A stretch of 40,031 nt of DNA from Planctomycetota bacterium (GTDB taxonomy: Bacteria; Planctomycetota; Planctomycetia; Pirellulales; Lacipirellulaceae): assembly GCA_024276705.1 (NCBI GenBank), contig JAJRWS010000095.1, forward strand, positions 1 through 40,031, written 5' to 3'. This document shows positions 15,243-24,592 of the stretch, piece by piece. Every line of letters starts with the position of its first letter. Position 1 is the first letter of the stretch. The notes under the pieces were generated by a model. It had not been told where the DNA came from and did no database searches. It saw only the letters and a program-made list of their open reading frames with translations. Both the position numbers and the translations under genes were made by a program.

Positions 15243-18200
15243 TCACTTTGTTGCCGCTTCTTCGTAGTTTAATACCATGGCCGCGACTACGGTCAGGGCG
15301 GCCAGATCTGTTGGGTCGATTTTGTTATCGGGCCGGTGATCGCCGATGGCCAGGAAGGGCTCGACGCTCTTTGGTTGATCTTGAAACAGTTGCCGCTGCT
15401 CGTGGAAGGTTGCTGCCAGAAGCTGCTGTTCTTCACCGGTGGGCTGGCGGCTGGTGAGTGCGCGAAAGATCGTGGCGACTTGGGTTGCCAGCGTTTGTTC
15501 GCTCTTGGTCAGCGCCCGCGCGGCCAGGCCTCGGGCCGCTTCGGTGTATTGCGGGTCGTTCAATAACACCAGGGCTTGCAGGGGCGTCGAAGTAGACTGG
15601 CGGCGAACAAGGCAGACGTCCCGTTTGGCCGCGTCGAGCGTGAGCATGGCCGGAGGGGGTGAAGTTCGTTTCCAATAGGTGTACAGGCTGCGGCGATGGC
15701 TGCCCTCGTCCGGATCGCGCTGGTAGGTGGCGGTCCCCTTTTCTTTCCAGAGCCCCGGCGGTTGATACGGTTTCACCGGTGGTCCGCCCTGCTTTTCCAC
15801 CAGCAGGCCGCTTGCCAGCAACGCGCCGTCCCGGAGCATTTCGGCGGTCAGACGCCCATGGGGGCCACGGGACAACAGGCGGTTTTCCGGATCGCGAGCC
15901 CGTTGTTCCGGCTTGCAGTCGGCCCGTTGGCGATAGGTGGCGGAGAGGACAATCCGCCGGATCAGCCCTTTGACGTCCCAGCCGGAATCGAGCAGCGAGC
16001 GGGCCAGCCAATCGAGCAACTCGGGGTGGGTAGGTATCTCTCCCTGGCTGCCAAAATCGTCGGGCGTCGCAACCAGGCCCCGGCCCAGCAGCATTTGCCA
16101 GTAACGGTTGACCGCAACGCGGGCGGTAAGTGGATGATCCGGATGGGTGAGCCAGCGGGCCAGGCCGAGACGATTGGGCGGATAGTCATCCGGCATGGGA
16201 GGGAGACTGGCGGGCGTGCCACGCTTGACTCGCACGCCGGGTGCGTCGTAGGCGCCGCGCTGGAGCAGGAACGTTGGCCGGGGCTGGGGCAGTTCGCCCA
16301 TCACCATCAATTCGGCAATCGAATCGACCAGATCGCCATGTTGCCGGCGCAGTTTCCGTACCGCTTCGAGTGCCGCCCGATAGGCCCGATTGTGCTGGTG
16401 CAGGTAGGTCCTGCGCAAAGCGTCGCGCTGCGAGTCGGTCCATGCTGCGGCGAGGGTGGTCGGGCGTGCGGTTAGGGCGACCCCATCGTGCAGCAGCTGG
16501 ACTTCGAGACGGGTCAGTTGGCGATCAAACACCTTCAGCTCGTCGACCAGGCCATTCTGGAAACCTCGATCCCGGAATCGCTGGCCGAGCGTCAACTGCT
16601 TGACACTGCCGTCAGGGTAGCCGATGGTTCTGGTCAGATGGTCGCGGACCACCGCGCAAGGTTGCCGCACGCCATCCAGGTAGATGGCCAGGCCCGCGGC
16701 GTGGCTGGAGCCATCGTAGGTGACGACCGCCTGGACCCAGCGGCCGATCGGCAACGGGGATTCGGTGCGGATGCGCAGGGCGTTGCCCGGCCAGAAGTGG
16801 ATCAGCGAGGCACTGAGATGGCCCTGCTCGATGAGCAACTGGTAACCCCGGCTGCCGGCGTCGGTCCAGGCCCGCGATCGGTGCCAGACGACGGCCCGCT
16901 CCTTCAGGTCAGGTGTTTGCAGCCAGAGACTGATGGTGAACGGATCGTGCCGAGTGAATTGGCCACCCACCGGCGTGGTGAAATTATTTTCACCGCTGAG
17001 CTTGAGACCCTGGCCGAACTTGCCCGGCACTTGCAGAGGCTGGTCGGCGACCTGGCCCGGCTTTTGCGGATCGATTCGATTGGCCACTTTTCCAGCGTCG
17101 ATCGTTTCCATCGCGTAGTGGCCCAGGAGCCCCACGCTAGGTTCGGAGGGCGGGCCTGACGGTCGAGGAGAATCCCCTTGCGCCAGCCATGCTTCCCAGG
17201 CCGGTTGCTGGGCGCTGGCGATCTGTTCCAGTCGAGCTTCCTGCGACTGGATCCGTGAGGCCAGCGCATCGATCCGTCGCTGTTGGTCCGGGCTGGCCAG
17301 CAGCAGCGCGGGAGTTGGGGTCGCCTTGGTGAAGTGCGAATAAAGACCGCTTTCATCGATGCTGTTGAAGTAGGCGAACAGTTGGTAATACTCCTGCTGC
17401 GTGATTGGATCGTACTTGTGGTCGTGGCAGCGGGCGCAACCCAGGGTCAAGCCGAGAAAAGCGGTGCCGAAGGTGTTCGTTCGATCCATGCTGTATTCGC
17501 TGCGGAATTCTTCTTCGATGCTTCCCCCCTCGTTGGTCTGTCGGTGCAGGCGGTTGAACGCGGTGGCCAGCGTTTGCTGGCGAGTGCTGCCCGGCAGCAG
17601 GTCGCCAGCCAGTTGCCAGGTGACGAACCGATCGTAAGGCAAGTTCTGGTTGAAGGCTTCAACCACCCAGTCGCGCCATGGCCAGACAGGCCGGTAGACG
17701 TCGGCCTGGTAGCCATAGGTGTCGGCATAGCGGGCCAGATCGAGCCACTCGACGGCCAGCCGTTCGCCATAGCGGGGAGAGGCAAGCAGACGATCGACCA
17801 GATGCGGGTAAGCTTCCCGGGAATCGTCCGCCAGGAAAGCGTCGATTTCTGCCAGGGTCGGAGGCAGGCCGGTCAGGTCGTAGCTTAGCCGGCGGATCAG
17901 TTTTTCCCGGCTTGCCTCGGCAGCGGGCGAAAGCCCCTCCTGTTCGAGCCGGGCCAGAATGAACCGATCGATGTCACCGCGTGCCCAAGTCGTGTTGGCC
18001 GTTCGGGGGGCGGCTTGCCGGCCAACGGGTTGCAAGGACCAGTGCGAACTCCAGGCAGCACCCTGCTCGATCCATTGACGGATCAGGCCGATTTCCTGAG
18101 CTGTGAGCGCCATGTTGGAGTCGGCCGGAGGCATGCGCAAATCTTCGTCGGTGGAGGCGATGCGCAGGTAGAGTTCGCTTTTCAAGGGCTCCTCCGGCGT

Positions 18201-18485
18201 GAGGACTGGGTTGTCCGCGCCGGACTCCGGCGGCGCCTGCATGCCTGCCCGCGTATCGAGGCGCAGCCCGGCCTGGCGATTGTCGCCGTCAGGGCCATGG
18301 CACGTGTAGCAGCGATCCGAAAGGAGCGGCCGGATGTGCAGATCGAACTGTACGGTATCGGGAAGTTTAGCCGTGGCCGGCTGCGCACACGCCGGCTCCA
18401 ACCCACCTGGTAGACCAAACCCGACAAGTAGACCGATGAAGATGAAAAGCGCGCAGGCCGTGGCAAGAGGAGCGTGGTGAATCAT
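15243..18485 (-). CDS. Planctomycete cytochrome protein: PSCyt1 - DUF1549 - LamG - DUF1553
   Basis: 1080 residues. A signal peptide (about 1-34, ending ACA) is followed by a PSCyt1 haem-c site, CYTCH at 59-63, with DNRQAGLRLDTR and LRMPPADSNMALTAQEI, typical of planctomycete cytochrome C. DUF1549 follows at about 165-370 (RLSYDLTGLPPT, YGERLAVEWLDLARYADT). A LamG/concanavalin-like insert lies at about 455-640 (HYAMETIDAGKVANRI…, QLTLGQRFRDRGFQNG). DUF1553 lies at about 775-1040 (NRLGLARWLTHPDHPLTARV, QRADCKPEQRARDPENRLLS, STPLQALVLLNDP). The domain order is the standard one for this family. It is predicted to act outside the cytoplasm with its DUF1501 partner downstream, perhaps in polysaccharide-related redox chemistry. 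Confidence 0.95.
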   Translation of the reverse strand: MIHHAPLATACALFIFIGLLVGFGLPGGLEPACAQPATAKLPDTVQFDLHIRPLLSDRCYTCHGPDGDNRQAGLRLDTRAGMQAPPESGADNPVLTPEEPLKSELYLRIASTDEDLRMPPADSNMALTAQEIGLIRQWIEQGAAWSSHWSLQPVGRQAAPRTANTTWARGDIDRFILARLEQEGLSPAAEASREKLIRRLSYDLTGLPPTLAEIDAFLADDSREAYPHLVDRLLASPRYGERLAVEWLDLARYADTYGYQADVYRPVWPWRDWVVEAFNQNLPYDRFVTWQLAGDLLPGSTRQQTLATAFNRLHRQTNEGGSIEEEFRSEYSMDRTNTFGTAFLGLTLGCARCHDHKYDPITQQEYYQLFAYFNSIDESGLYSHFTKATPTPALLLASPDQQRRIDALASRIQSQEARLEQIASAQQPAWEAWLAQGDSPRPSGPPSEPSVGLLGHYAMETIDAGKVANRIDPQKPGQVADQPLQVPGKFGQGLKLSGENNFTTPVGGQFTRHDPFTISLWLQTPDLKERAVVWHRSRAWTDAGSRGYQLLIEQGHLSASLIHFWPGNALRIRTESPLPIGRWVQAVVTYDGSSHAAGLAIYLDGVRQPCAVVRDHLTRTIGYPDGSVKQLTLGQRFRDRGFQNGLVDELKVFDRQLTRLEVQLLHDGVALTARPTTLAAAWTDSQRDALRRTYLHQHNRAYRAALEAVRKLRRQHGDLVDSIAELMVMGELPQPRPTFLLQRGAYDAPGVRVKRGTPASLPPMPDDYPPNRLGLARWLTHPDHPLTARVAVNRYWQMLLGRGLVATPDDFGSQGEIPTHPELLDWLARSLLDSGWDVKGLIRRIVLSATYRQRADCKPEQRARDPENRLLSRGPHGRLTAEMLRDGALLASGLLVEKQGGPPVKPYQPPGLWKEKGTATYQRDPDEGSHRRSLYTYWKRTSPPPAMLTLDAAKRDVCLVRRQSTSTPLQALVLLNDPQYTEAARGLAARALTKSEQTLATQVATIFRALTSRQPTGEEQQLLAATFHEQRQLFQDQPKSVEPFLAIGDHRPDNKIDPTDLAALTVVAAMVLNYEEAATK

Positions 18486-18620
18486 GCTCCTATCTTACCA
18501 CAGATCAGCGAATGCCGGGCCAGCTTCCGGGCGGCAGAAAAAAACTCCATGGAGACATAGAAGTCGTGATATCGCCAACTAGTCTGAACCTAGACATAGC
18601 CAGCCTTTTACCCTTCCGTT

Positions 18621-20342
18621 CTAGAATCCGGCTCCCTTCGACTGGGCGGCCATCGCCGCGATGCCGATGGCTCGGAGGACACCCTCTTCGGCTTCCAGTC
18701 GGTAACGCAGGCCGCCGTCGATCGGCTGCAGGACCAGACGTAAGTGGTCGCGGCCACTACTTTCGCCTTCCAGCGCGCTGGCGATCATCTCCATTTGGGC
18801 CTTGTCTTTCTCCTTGGCAAAAGCACTGGCCATGGTCATGATTTGACCCAACGAAATGGTCATTTCCACTGGGGCGATCGCTTTGCCAGGGTTGGCCTTG
18901 GAGACATCGATCACCTGCTTGACGGCATCGAGGCAGTTTTTCCCCAGGGCCACGTAGACCGACTGGACACCGATCCCAATGGCCACCTCGAGCGTTTCAC
19001 CAAACAATTGTCGCGGTTGGGCCTGGTCGGCGGGGACCGGCAGACGCATGGTGTGAAACTGGACATCCTCGTGGCTGTCGTCGTTCCATTGGATGCCTGG
19101 AAACTTCGGTTCGTCCTTGGCCAACTCGACCAATTTTTTCAATCCGCTTTCGACCTTGGCGGGGTTACTGACAAATCCGCCGGCAACCAGGGTGAGCGAA
19201 TCGGGGGTCAAGTTCAGCACGGCTCCCCCATCCATCATGCCGGCCTCAACCGTTTCTTTCAGAGCGTCGAGGAAATCTCCGATGGCTGATTTGACGGCGT
19301 CGCGGACTTCGTCGGTGGGCAAGTCCTTATGGTCGTCGATCGATTGCATTACCTGCTTGCGAATCGCCCCGAACATTTGGTTGAACTGGGCCGATTCCTC
19401 CTTGGTGATCTTGGAAGCAGTCGAAAGCATCATGGCTGCGTCAGGCTGGAAAAAACCGGCGTAATTGGTCTTAGCGTCGCCGTAGCCGTCAATCTGCTCC
19501 GCCAGGTCCGACCCTTCGATCGCGGTAAAGGCCAGGTCGAACAGGGCCCGCTCGCCGTTGCCATCGAGCTGAACGCCCACCGTGAGTCGGTCGATTTCCT
19601 GGATCATTCGGGTGACTTGTTGCAATTGCGCTTCCGCCACGCTTTTCCGGAGAGCATACGCCTGATCGTCTTCTTCGGGGAGCTGCTTCAGGCCGGATTC
19701 CATGCTTTGCGAGAGTTGGCCGATGGCCAACTGGCGAAGATTCTCGGGTACATTCTGTACCATGACCTGAACGCCGATGTCGTACTGCTTGGCCAGGGTG
19801 GCAAAGTAGGCGCCCGGATCGTCGGGCAGATTCTGCAGCGATTGTGGCATGGGCGAGAGAAAGGCCCAAGGGCCTTGAGAGCGCAGATAGAGCTGGGTGC
19901 CTCCCATCGAGACGGTTCGCGTGCCATCGCCTTGGTCTTCCGTCGTCACCCCAAACGGTTCGAGTACTTCGAGCAGTGCATTGGTGTCGGTGACCGGGAT
20001 ACACAGGGCTCCCTGGAATTCCGCCCCGTTCGAGAGCACAATCGCTCCCAAGGGTCGTGTTTTGTCCAGGCCGGCCAGCCCTTTGTTCTGAGTGAACATC
20101 TGGAGCATCATCTCCAGTTGTTGGGCTGCTTGCGGCTGACCCGCCATACTCCCTACGAAATTGACATCCTTGAGAATTTCGTCGTAACCACTGAGGGTGA
20201 CGATCGCCAACGGCTTCATGGCGCCTGCCGACTGGGCAGCCACCGTGGTGACCTCACAGCAGGCGCTGATAGCAGCCAGCCAAACGGCTGCCTGGACAAA
20301 CAGGTGGTTGAGAGAAAATTTCACGTTCGATGCTCCTGTCAT
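18621..20342 (-). CDS. Exported protein of unknown function
   Basis: 573 residues from ATG 20342; the frame also allows a TTG start at 20366. A signal peptide (about 1-36, VWLAAISACCEVTTVAAQSA) is followed by soluble mixed alpha/beta sequence with repeated motifs such as PLAIVTLSGYDEILKDV, PLGAIVLSNG, LTVGVQLDG and LTLVAGGFVSNPAKVESGLK. No catalytic signature, membrane span or sorting tail is recognisable. The overall pattern (short beta-strands on a 'DKTRPLG' theme) recalls a conserved planctomycete hypothetical family often annotated only as 'hypothetical protein'. It lies between the cytochrome gene and infA with spacers over 130 bp, so it is probably its own transcript. Confidence 0.75.
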   Translation of the reverse strand: MTGASNVKFSLNHLFVQAAVWLAAISACCEVTTVAAQSAGAMKPLAIVTLSGYDEILKDVNFVGSMAGQPQAAQQLEMMLQMFTQNKGLAGLDKTRPLGAIVLSNGAEFQGALCIPVTDTNALLEVLEPFGVTTEDQGDGTRTVSMGGTQLYLRSQGPWAFLSPMPQSLQNLPDDPGAYFATLAKQYDIGVQVMVQNVPENLRQLAIGQLSQSMESGLKQLPEEDDQAYALRKSVAEAQLQQVTRMIQEIDRLTVGVQLDGNGERALFDLAFTAIEGSDLAEQIDGYGDAKTNYAGFFQPDAAMMLSTASKITKEESAQFNQMFGAIRKQVMQSIDDHKDLPTDEVRDAVKSAIGDFLDALKETVEAGMMDGGAVLNLTPDSLTLVAGGFVSNPAKVESGLKKLVELAKDEPKFPGIQWNDDSHEDVQFHTMRLPVPADQAQPRQLFGETLEVAIGIGVQSVYVALGKNCLDAVKQVIDVSKANPGKAIAPVEMTISLGQIMTMASAFAKEKDKAQMEMIASALEGESSGRDHLRLVLQPIDGGLRYRLEAEEGVLRAIGIAAMAAQSKGAGF

Positions 20343-20545
20343 GAGTGGACTCGTAATTTGTCGCAATTGCCCTGAGTTTCAGACCTTCATTACCAGCAGC
20401 CGGGGATGCGGCAGCCCTCAGCATAGAATTTGACCAGACACTCGTGGGAGGTGCGTTGCGTTATGGGGAGATTGAGAAACGGAGGTTTCGTAGCTCCGCG
20501 CGTGGAGCCCCTTCATTCCATGAGGCGCTCTCTGTCGCGGACTGG

Positions 20546-20770
20546 TCAGCGCTCACGATAGGTGATACGGCCTTTGGTCAGATCGTAGGGTGAGAGTTCC
20601 ACACGTACTTTGTCGCCCGGCACTATGCGGATAAAATGCTTTCGCATCCGCCCGGCAACGTGCGCATTGACGATATGTCCACCGTCGATTTCCACGCGAA
20701 AGCGGGTATTTGCCAACGCCTGGGTTACGACCCCTTCAACTTCCAGGGCCTCTTCCTTTTGCTTCGTCAT
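20546..20770 (-). CDS. infA: Translation initiation factor IF-1
   Basis: 74 residues, start ATG 20770 with GGAG 6-9 bp upstream; the longer open frame to 20968 is not needed. The sequence is a complete S1/OB fold: [36 protein letters not shown] and [20 protein letters not shown], all conserved in IF-1. It binds the ribosomal A site during initiation with IF-2 and IF-3. It starts with MTKQKEEA rather than the usual MAKEE. It is isolated, not in a ribosomal protein operon in this window. Confidence 0.96.
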   Translation of the reverse strand: MTKQKEEALEVEGVVTQALANTRFRVEIDGGHIVNAHVAGRMRKHFIRIVPGDKVRVELSPYDLTKGRITYRER

Positions 20771-21114
20771 ACGGTCTCCAATATTGAGTACTGGCCTGAT
20801 AAAACCCCCGGATATATTAGCACCTCCCAGGGATCGATCCAAGCGCATCTGGCCACAATCGGGTTCCAGGGAGACGATTTTACCGGTTCTAGCTTGGCTT
20901 CGACATGGGTGGGAGTTGCATGGGATGAGGGAATGACCGGTCTCCGCGGTCGGGGGGGGTTGCTGCAAGGTGGTCCTAAAAATGGCGAATTTCTCCGGTG
21001 TTTTCCTCGGTTCAAGCGGTTTTCATGAGTTTTAGAGGAACTTTGGCATAGCCAATCTGGCCCCGTCCCGGTAAACAACGGCTATATTATAGTGTCGCTA
21101 GTCTTTGTTGTTTC

Positions 21115-21196
21115 ATCGGGATCGGGATCGGGATCGGGATCGCTATCGAAACGGAACGACAATTGGACGTTAGGACTTCGATCCCGATCCCGATCC
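21115..21196. repeat. Inverted pair of hexanucleotide arrays (ATCGGG / CGATCC)
   Basis: Four ATCGGG units followed by ATCGCT ATCGAA (21115-21150) face three CGATCC units preceded by TTCGAT (21177-21196). The two arrays are reverse complements, so the 82 bp can fold into one long hairpin with a 26-nt loop. It lies in the spacer upstream of the GTG-started gene at 21282 and downstream of the divergent infA promoter region. Confidence 0.85.
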
Positions 21197-21281
21197 GTAC
21201 GACGACGCTGCAAGAATAAGTTCGACAGAGGACCCATGCTCCGCTGGATAGGATTTCAGCAAAAAGATACAGGATTTTGTC

Positions 21282-23435
21282 GTGAGCACTTACACCAATC
21301 CACCTTCCTCGGGCCAGTCGCCAAGCCCGGACGACGAGGCGGTGCTGCGCGCCAAACAAGAGATCCAAGGCCTCGTTCAGGAGTTGGTGGAGCTTTCCAA
21401 GTCCGAGGTGGAACCGAACGAATTTTACGAGGCGTTGCTCAATAAATCAGTCTCCGCGCTGGCCGCCATTGGTGGCGTGGTCTGGATTCTGGATGAGCAG
21501 GGTGTGCCCGGCTTGCAGTTTCAGATCAACCTTCAGCAGACCGGATTGACCGAGAGCAAGACGTCTCAATTACAGCATGGTCGTTTACTGCAGCAGGTGA
21601 TCGCCAAGGGCGAACCCGCCTTGGTAGCTCCCCACTCGGGTTCCGGAGCAGGGTCGGAGTTGGCCGTTGAGCATCACCCCATCGATTTGGGGGATGCCGA
21701 AATTGCGGCCAATCCGACGAGTTACTTGCTGGTGCTGGCGCCCATCACCAGCGATCGGGGCGTGGAGGGATTGGTCGAGATATTTCAGCGGGATGGGGCA
21801 CGTCCCACCACGCAGCGGGGCTATCAACGTTTCCTGATGCAAATTTGCGAACTGGCCGGAGAATATGTCAAAAGCCGGCGGCTGCGTCACTACGCGACCA
21901 AGCAAAGCCTTTGGGAGCAGTTGGAGAGTTTTACCGCCCTGGTGCACCAGCGGCTCAATTCTCGCGAAACGGCTTATACCATCGCCAATGAAGGCCGCCG
22001 GTTGATTGGCTGCGATCGGGTGACGGTGGTGCTGCGCAAAGGGAGCAGTTACCAGGTGGAGGCGATCAGCGGTCAGGATACGTTTGACAAACGTTCCAAC
22101 GTTGTGCGGTTGCTACGGAATCTGGCCAGGACGGTTGCCAAAACGGGCGAGGATTTGTGGTTTGACGGCGACACTTCCGACCTGGCGCCTCAGGTTGAAA
22201 AAGCCGTGAATGCCTATGTCGACGAAGCGCATACCAAGCAGTTGGCGGTCTTGCCGTTGCAAGAAGCGAGTGACCCCGCGGAGGAACCGGAACAAGAGGA
22301 GGCAAAGAAGCATAAGGTCAATGTGCTCGGGGCATTGGTGATTGAACAATTGGTCGACGCGCGATCGCCGGATGGGATGATCCAGCGAGTCGATGTGGTG
22401 CGGCGGCATAGCAGCACTTCACTCACCAATGCCCAGGAACATGAGGGCCTGTTTTTATTACCTCTCTGGCGCATGCTCGGCAAAGCGAAATGGCTGGTCA
22501 CGGCCCGGACTTTGCCAAAAACGCTGGCGGTGGCCACGTTGATTGTCGGCGCCATCGCCGCCCTCTGCCTGGTACCGTACGATTTCACGGTTACCGCGGA
22601 AGGCAACCTGGTGCCCGAGTTGCGCCGCAACGTATTTGCCGGCATGGACGGATTGGTGGTCGAAGTGCCCGTGCATCATGGCAAGCATGTGGAGCAAGGT
22701 AGTCCACTGGCTCGGCTTCGGAGCATGGACCTGGAAGCGGAGATGATCCGCCTGCAGGGGGAATACGATAGAACCGGACGACAGATCGCCTCGATCCAGC
22801 GTCAGCGGATGCTCCTCGAATCGCGCCCGGCCCGCGATGCGGACCTGGATGAATTGACGGGCCAGTTGGCCCAATTGCGAGCGCAGCTCAAGAGCCTGAT
22901 GCTGCAACGGGATTTGCTGGAAAAGAAAACGAAGCGGCTTGAGATTACCAGTCCCATTTCCGGCAAGGTGGTAACCTGGAAAGTGAATGACATGATTCTC
23001 AACCGGCCTGTGCGCCGGGGGCAGCGGTTGATGGAAATCGCCGATCCGTCCAGCAATTGGGAATTGAAAATATACGTACCGGAATCCAAGATGGGCCACG
23101 TGGCACAATATTTTCGCCAGCAACAAGAGAAGGATCCCCAATACAAGTTGCGGGTGACCTTCATCCTGGCGACCCATCCGTCGGAACATCTCGATGGGGT
23201 TGTGGAAGAGATCGATCATAGCGCGCGGTTGCACGGGGAAGATGGCAACACGGTGCAGATGCGGGTTTCTTTCGACCAGACCGCGCTGACTCGGCTGGTC
23301 GCGAATCCGGCCGAAGAGTTGAAGGTCGGGGCGGATGCGAAGGCAAAAATCCACTGTGGCCGGCGGGCGATCGGCTATGTCTGGTTTCACGATTTGTTCG
23401 AGTTTGTGCAATCGCGTATTCTCTTTCGTTTTTAA
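21282..23435 (+). CDS. GAF-GAF-transmembrane-HlyD adaptor fusion protein
   Basis: 717 residues, GTG start at 21282. Residues 45-190 and about 205-390 look like two GAF-type sensor domains (LNKSVSALAAIGGVVWILDE; TAYTIANEGRRLIGCDRVTV). A single transmembrane segment at about 413-432 (TLAVATLIVGAIAALCLV) is followed by a periplasmic membrane-fusion domain: lipoyl-like half-motif AGMDGLVVEVPVHHGKHVEQ, a coiled-coil hairpin at about 485-555 (…QLAQLRAQLKSLMLQRDLLE), the second lipoyl half (LEITSPISGKVVTW), and a beta-barrel (…WELKIYVPESKMG). Predicted: a cytosolic sensor coupled to an envelope adaptor. It is the first of three same-strand genes; the next starts 11 bp later. Fusing GAF sensors directly to an adaptor is unusual. 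Confidence 0.85.
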   Translation: MSTYTNPPSSGQSPSPDDEAVLRAKQEIQGLVQELVELSKSEVEPNEFYEALLNKSVSALAAIGGVVWILDEQGVPGLQFQINLQQTGLTESKTSQLQHGRLLQQVIAKGEPALVAPHSGSGAGSELAVEHHPIDLGDAEIAANPTSYLLVLAPITSDRGVEGLVEIFQRDGARPTTQRGYQRFLMQICELAGEYVKSRRLRHYATKQSLWEQLESFTALVHQRLNSRETAYTIANEGRRLIGCDRVTVVLRKGSSYQVEAISGQDTFDKRSNVVRLLRNLARTVAKTGEDLWFDGDTSDLAPQVEKAVNAYVDEAHTKQLAVLPLQEASDPAEEPEQEEAKKHKVNVLGALVIEQLVDARSPDGMIQRVDVVRRHSSTSLTNAQEHEGLFLLPLWRMLGKAKWLVTARTLPKTLAVATLIVGAIAALCLVPYDFTVTAEGNLVPELRRNVFAGMDGLVVEVPVHHGKHVEQGSPLARLRSMDLEAEMIRLQGEYDRTGRQIASIQRQRMLLESRPARDADLDELTGQLAQLRAQLKSLMLQRDLLEKKTKRLEITSPISGKVVTWKVNDMILNRPVRRGQRLMEIADPSSNWELKIYVPESKMGHVAQYFRQQQEKDPQYKLRVTFILATHPSEHLDGVVEEIDHSARLHGEDGNTVQMRVSFDQTALTRLVANPAEELKVGADAKAKIHCGRRAIGYVWFHDLFEFVQSRILFRF

Positions 23436-23446
23436 TCTTCGGGAGC

Positions 23447-24388
23447 ATGATTGGAATGCCAGAGTACCCTACGAGCCGCGGTCAGGCATGGACCAGGACT
23501 GCGACAGGCAAGTTTGCACCGTGGCTTCTCATGCTGGCTGCAGTCTTGGGCCAGAGGGGCGGTGCTCGAGCCGACGACCCCGTGCTGGAACCGTGCGAGA
23601 TCAAGGCGCGGGAGGATATTCGTATCCCCGCCAAGGAAGCTGGGGTGCTGGTGAAACTGCCCTGGAAAGAAGGAGCCGTGGTCAAAAAGGGCGATCTGTT
23701 GGCGGCCATCAATGACCTGCAGTCGAAAGCGGCCCTGGAGATGGCTGAAATTGGTCTGCAGGCAGCGAAAGAACGAGCCAAGTCCGATATTGAGATTCGC
23801 TATGCACAAAAAGCGTCGAAGGTAGCCCTGGCCGATTGGGAGCAGGATATGGCTGCCAACCGGCGGACTCCTGGTGCGGTTTCCGAGGCCGATTTGCGGC
23901 GTAAAAAGTTGGACTACGAGCGGCTGGAATTGCAAATCGAGAAAGCCCAAAACGATGCGGTCCTGGCCAAGTACGACGTAAAATCAAAAGAAGCCGAAAT
24001 GAAAGCGGCCCAGTTGGCATTGGAGCGGCGTGAAATTATGGCGCCTTTCGACGGTGAGATTGTCGCCCTCTATCGCGACGAATCCGAGTGGCTGAGCCCT
24101 GGGGACCCCATCCTGCGGCTGGTTCGGTTCGACACGCTCTACGTGGAAGGTTTCATCGACTCCACCCAGTACGATCCGGAGCAAATCGATGGGCGCCCCG
24201 TCACCATTCAAGTGGTTCGCGCCCGCGGGCAAGATTCCACGGCGACCGGCAAAATTGTCTACGTCAGTCAACTGGTGCAAGGCGATCGTCGCTACCTCAT
24301 CCGGGCCGAGGTGCCCAACCGGCGGCAGGGCAAGCACTGGGCCATCCGGCCGGGACTGGAAACCTCGATGACCATCCATATGAAATAA
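23447..24388 (+). CDS. HlyD/RND-type periplasmic adaptor
   Basis: 313 residues; ATG 23447, with GGGAG just upstream (ATG 23456 also possible). A signal-peptide-like hydrophobic stretch (PWLLMLAAVLGQ) ends at ARADDP. The adaptor domains are clear: lipoyl half IPAKEAGVLVKLPWKEGAVV, a coiled-coil hairpin at about 75-170 (…ADLRRKKLDYERLELQIEKA), the returning half RREIMAPFDGEIVALY, and a barrel domain (LVRFDTLYVEGFID). Such proteins bridge an inner-membrane transporter and an outer-membrane channel. No RND pump, ABC ATPase or TolC-like gene lies in the window, so the partners are either encoded elsewhere or are the flanking genes. Confidence 0.88.
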   Translation: MIGMPEYPTSRGQAWTRTATGKFAPWLLMLAAVLGQRGGARADDPVLEPCEIKAREDIRIPAKEAGVLVKLPWKEGAVVKKGDLLAAINDLQSKAALEMAEIGLQAAKERAKSDIEIRYAQKASKVALADWEQDMAANRRTPGAVSEADLRRKKLDYERLELQIEKAQNDAVLAKYDVKSKEAEMKAAQLALERREIMAPFDGEIVALYRDESEWLSPGDPILRLVRFDTLYVEGFIDSTQYDPEQIDGRPVTIQVVRARGQDSTATGKIVYVSQLVQGDRRYLIRAEVPNRRQGKHWAIRPGLETSMTIHMK

Positions 24389-24496
24389 TTGAGAGTTGAG
24401 AGTCCAGCGAAGAATCACACCATGCTCAGTCCAGGACCTGATACCCTCCCACGCTCTTTGTCTCTTTGCACTTCGTACTCTCCTGTCCGTGCTGAA

Positions 24497-24572
24497 GGGG
24501 TCAGGTACAAGTTTTCGGCTTGCAGGCCAATCGGCTAAGATGCCCGGTTGGCCGAAAATCGTACCAGACCCC
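24497..24572. mobile_element. 76-bp terminal-inverted-repeat element, copy 2
   Basis: Same length and arm structure as the copy at 15119: GGGGTCAGGTACAAGTTTTC… pairs with …GAAAATCGTACCAGACCCC. The central 31 nt differ more. It ends 20 bp before the start codon at 24593, so it separates the adaptor and protease genes and may affect their joint expression. The compensating change (CTAAG/TTAG versus TACAAG/CGTA) keeps the stem paired. Confidence 0.8.
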
Positions 24573-24592
24573 GCCCTCCTGAACTCGCCCTT

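Noticed and set aside
19329-20375. 348-codon plus-strand frame opposite the secreted unknown protein
   Set aside because: Antisense shadow; the minus-strand frame has a signal peptide and coherent secondary-structure pattern.
21115-21196. CRISPR-like repeat array
   Set aside because: Units are 6 bp without spacers, and no cas genes are present; it is a simple tandem repeat pair.
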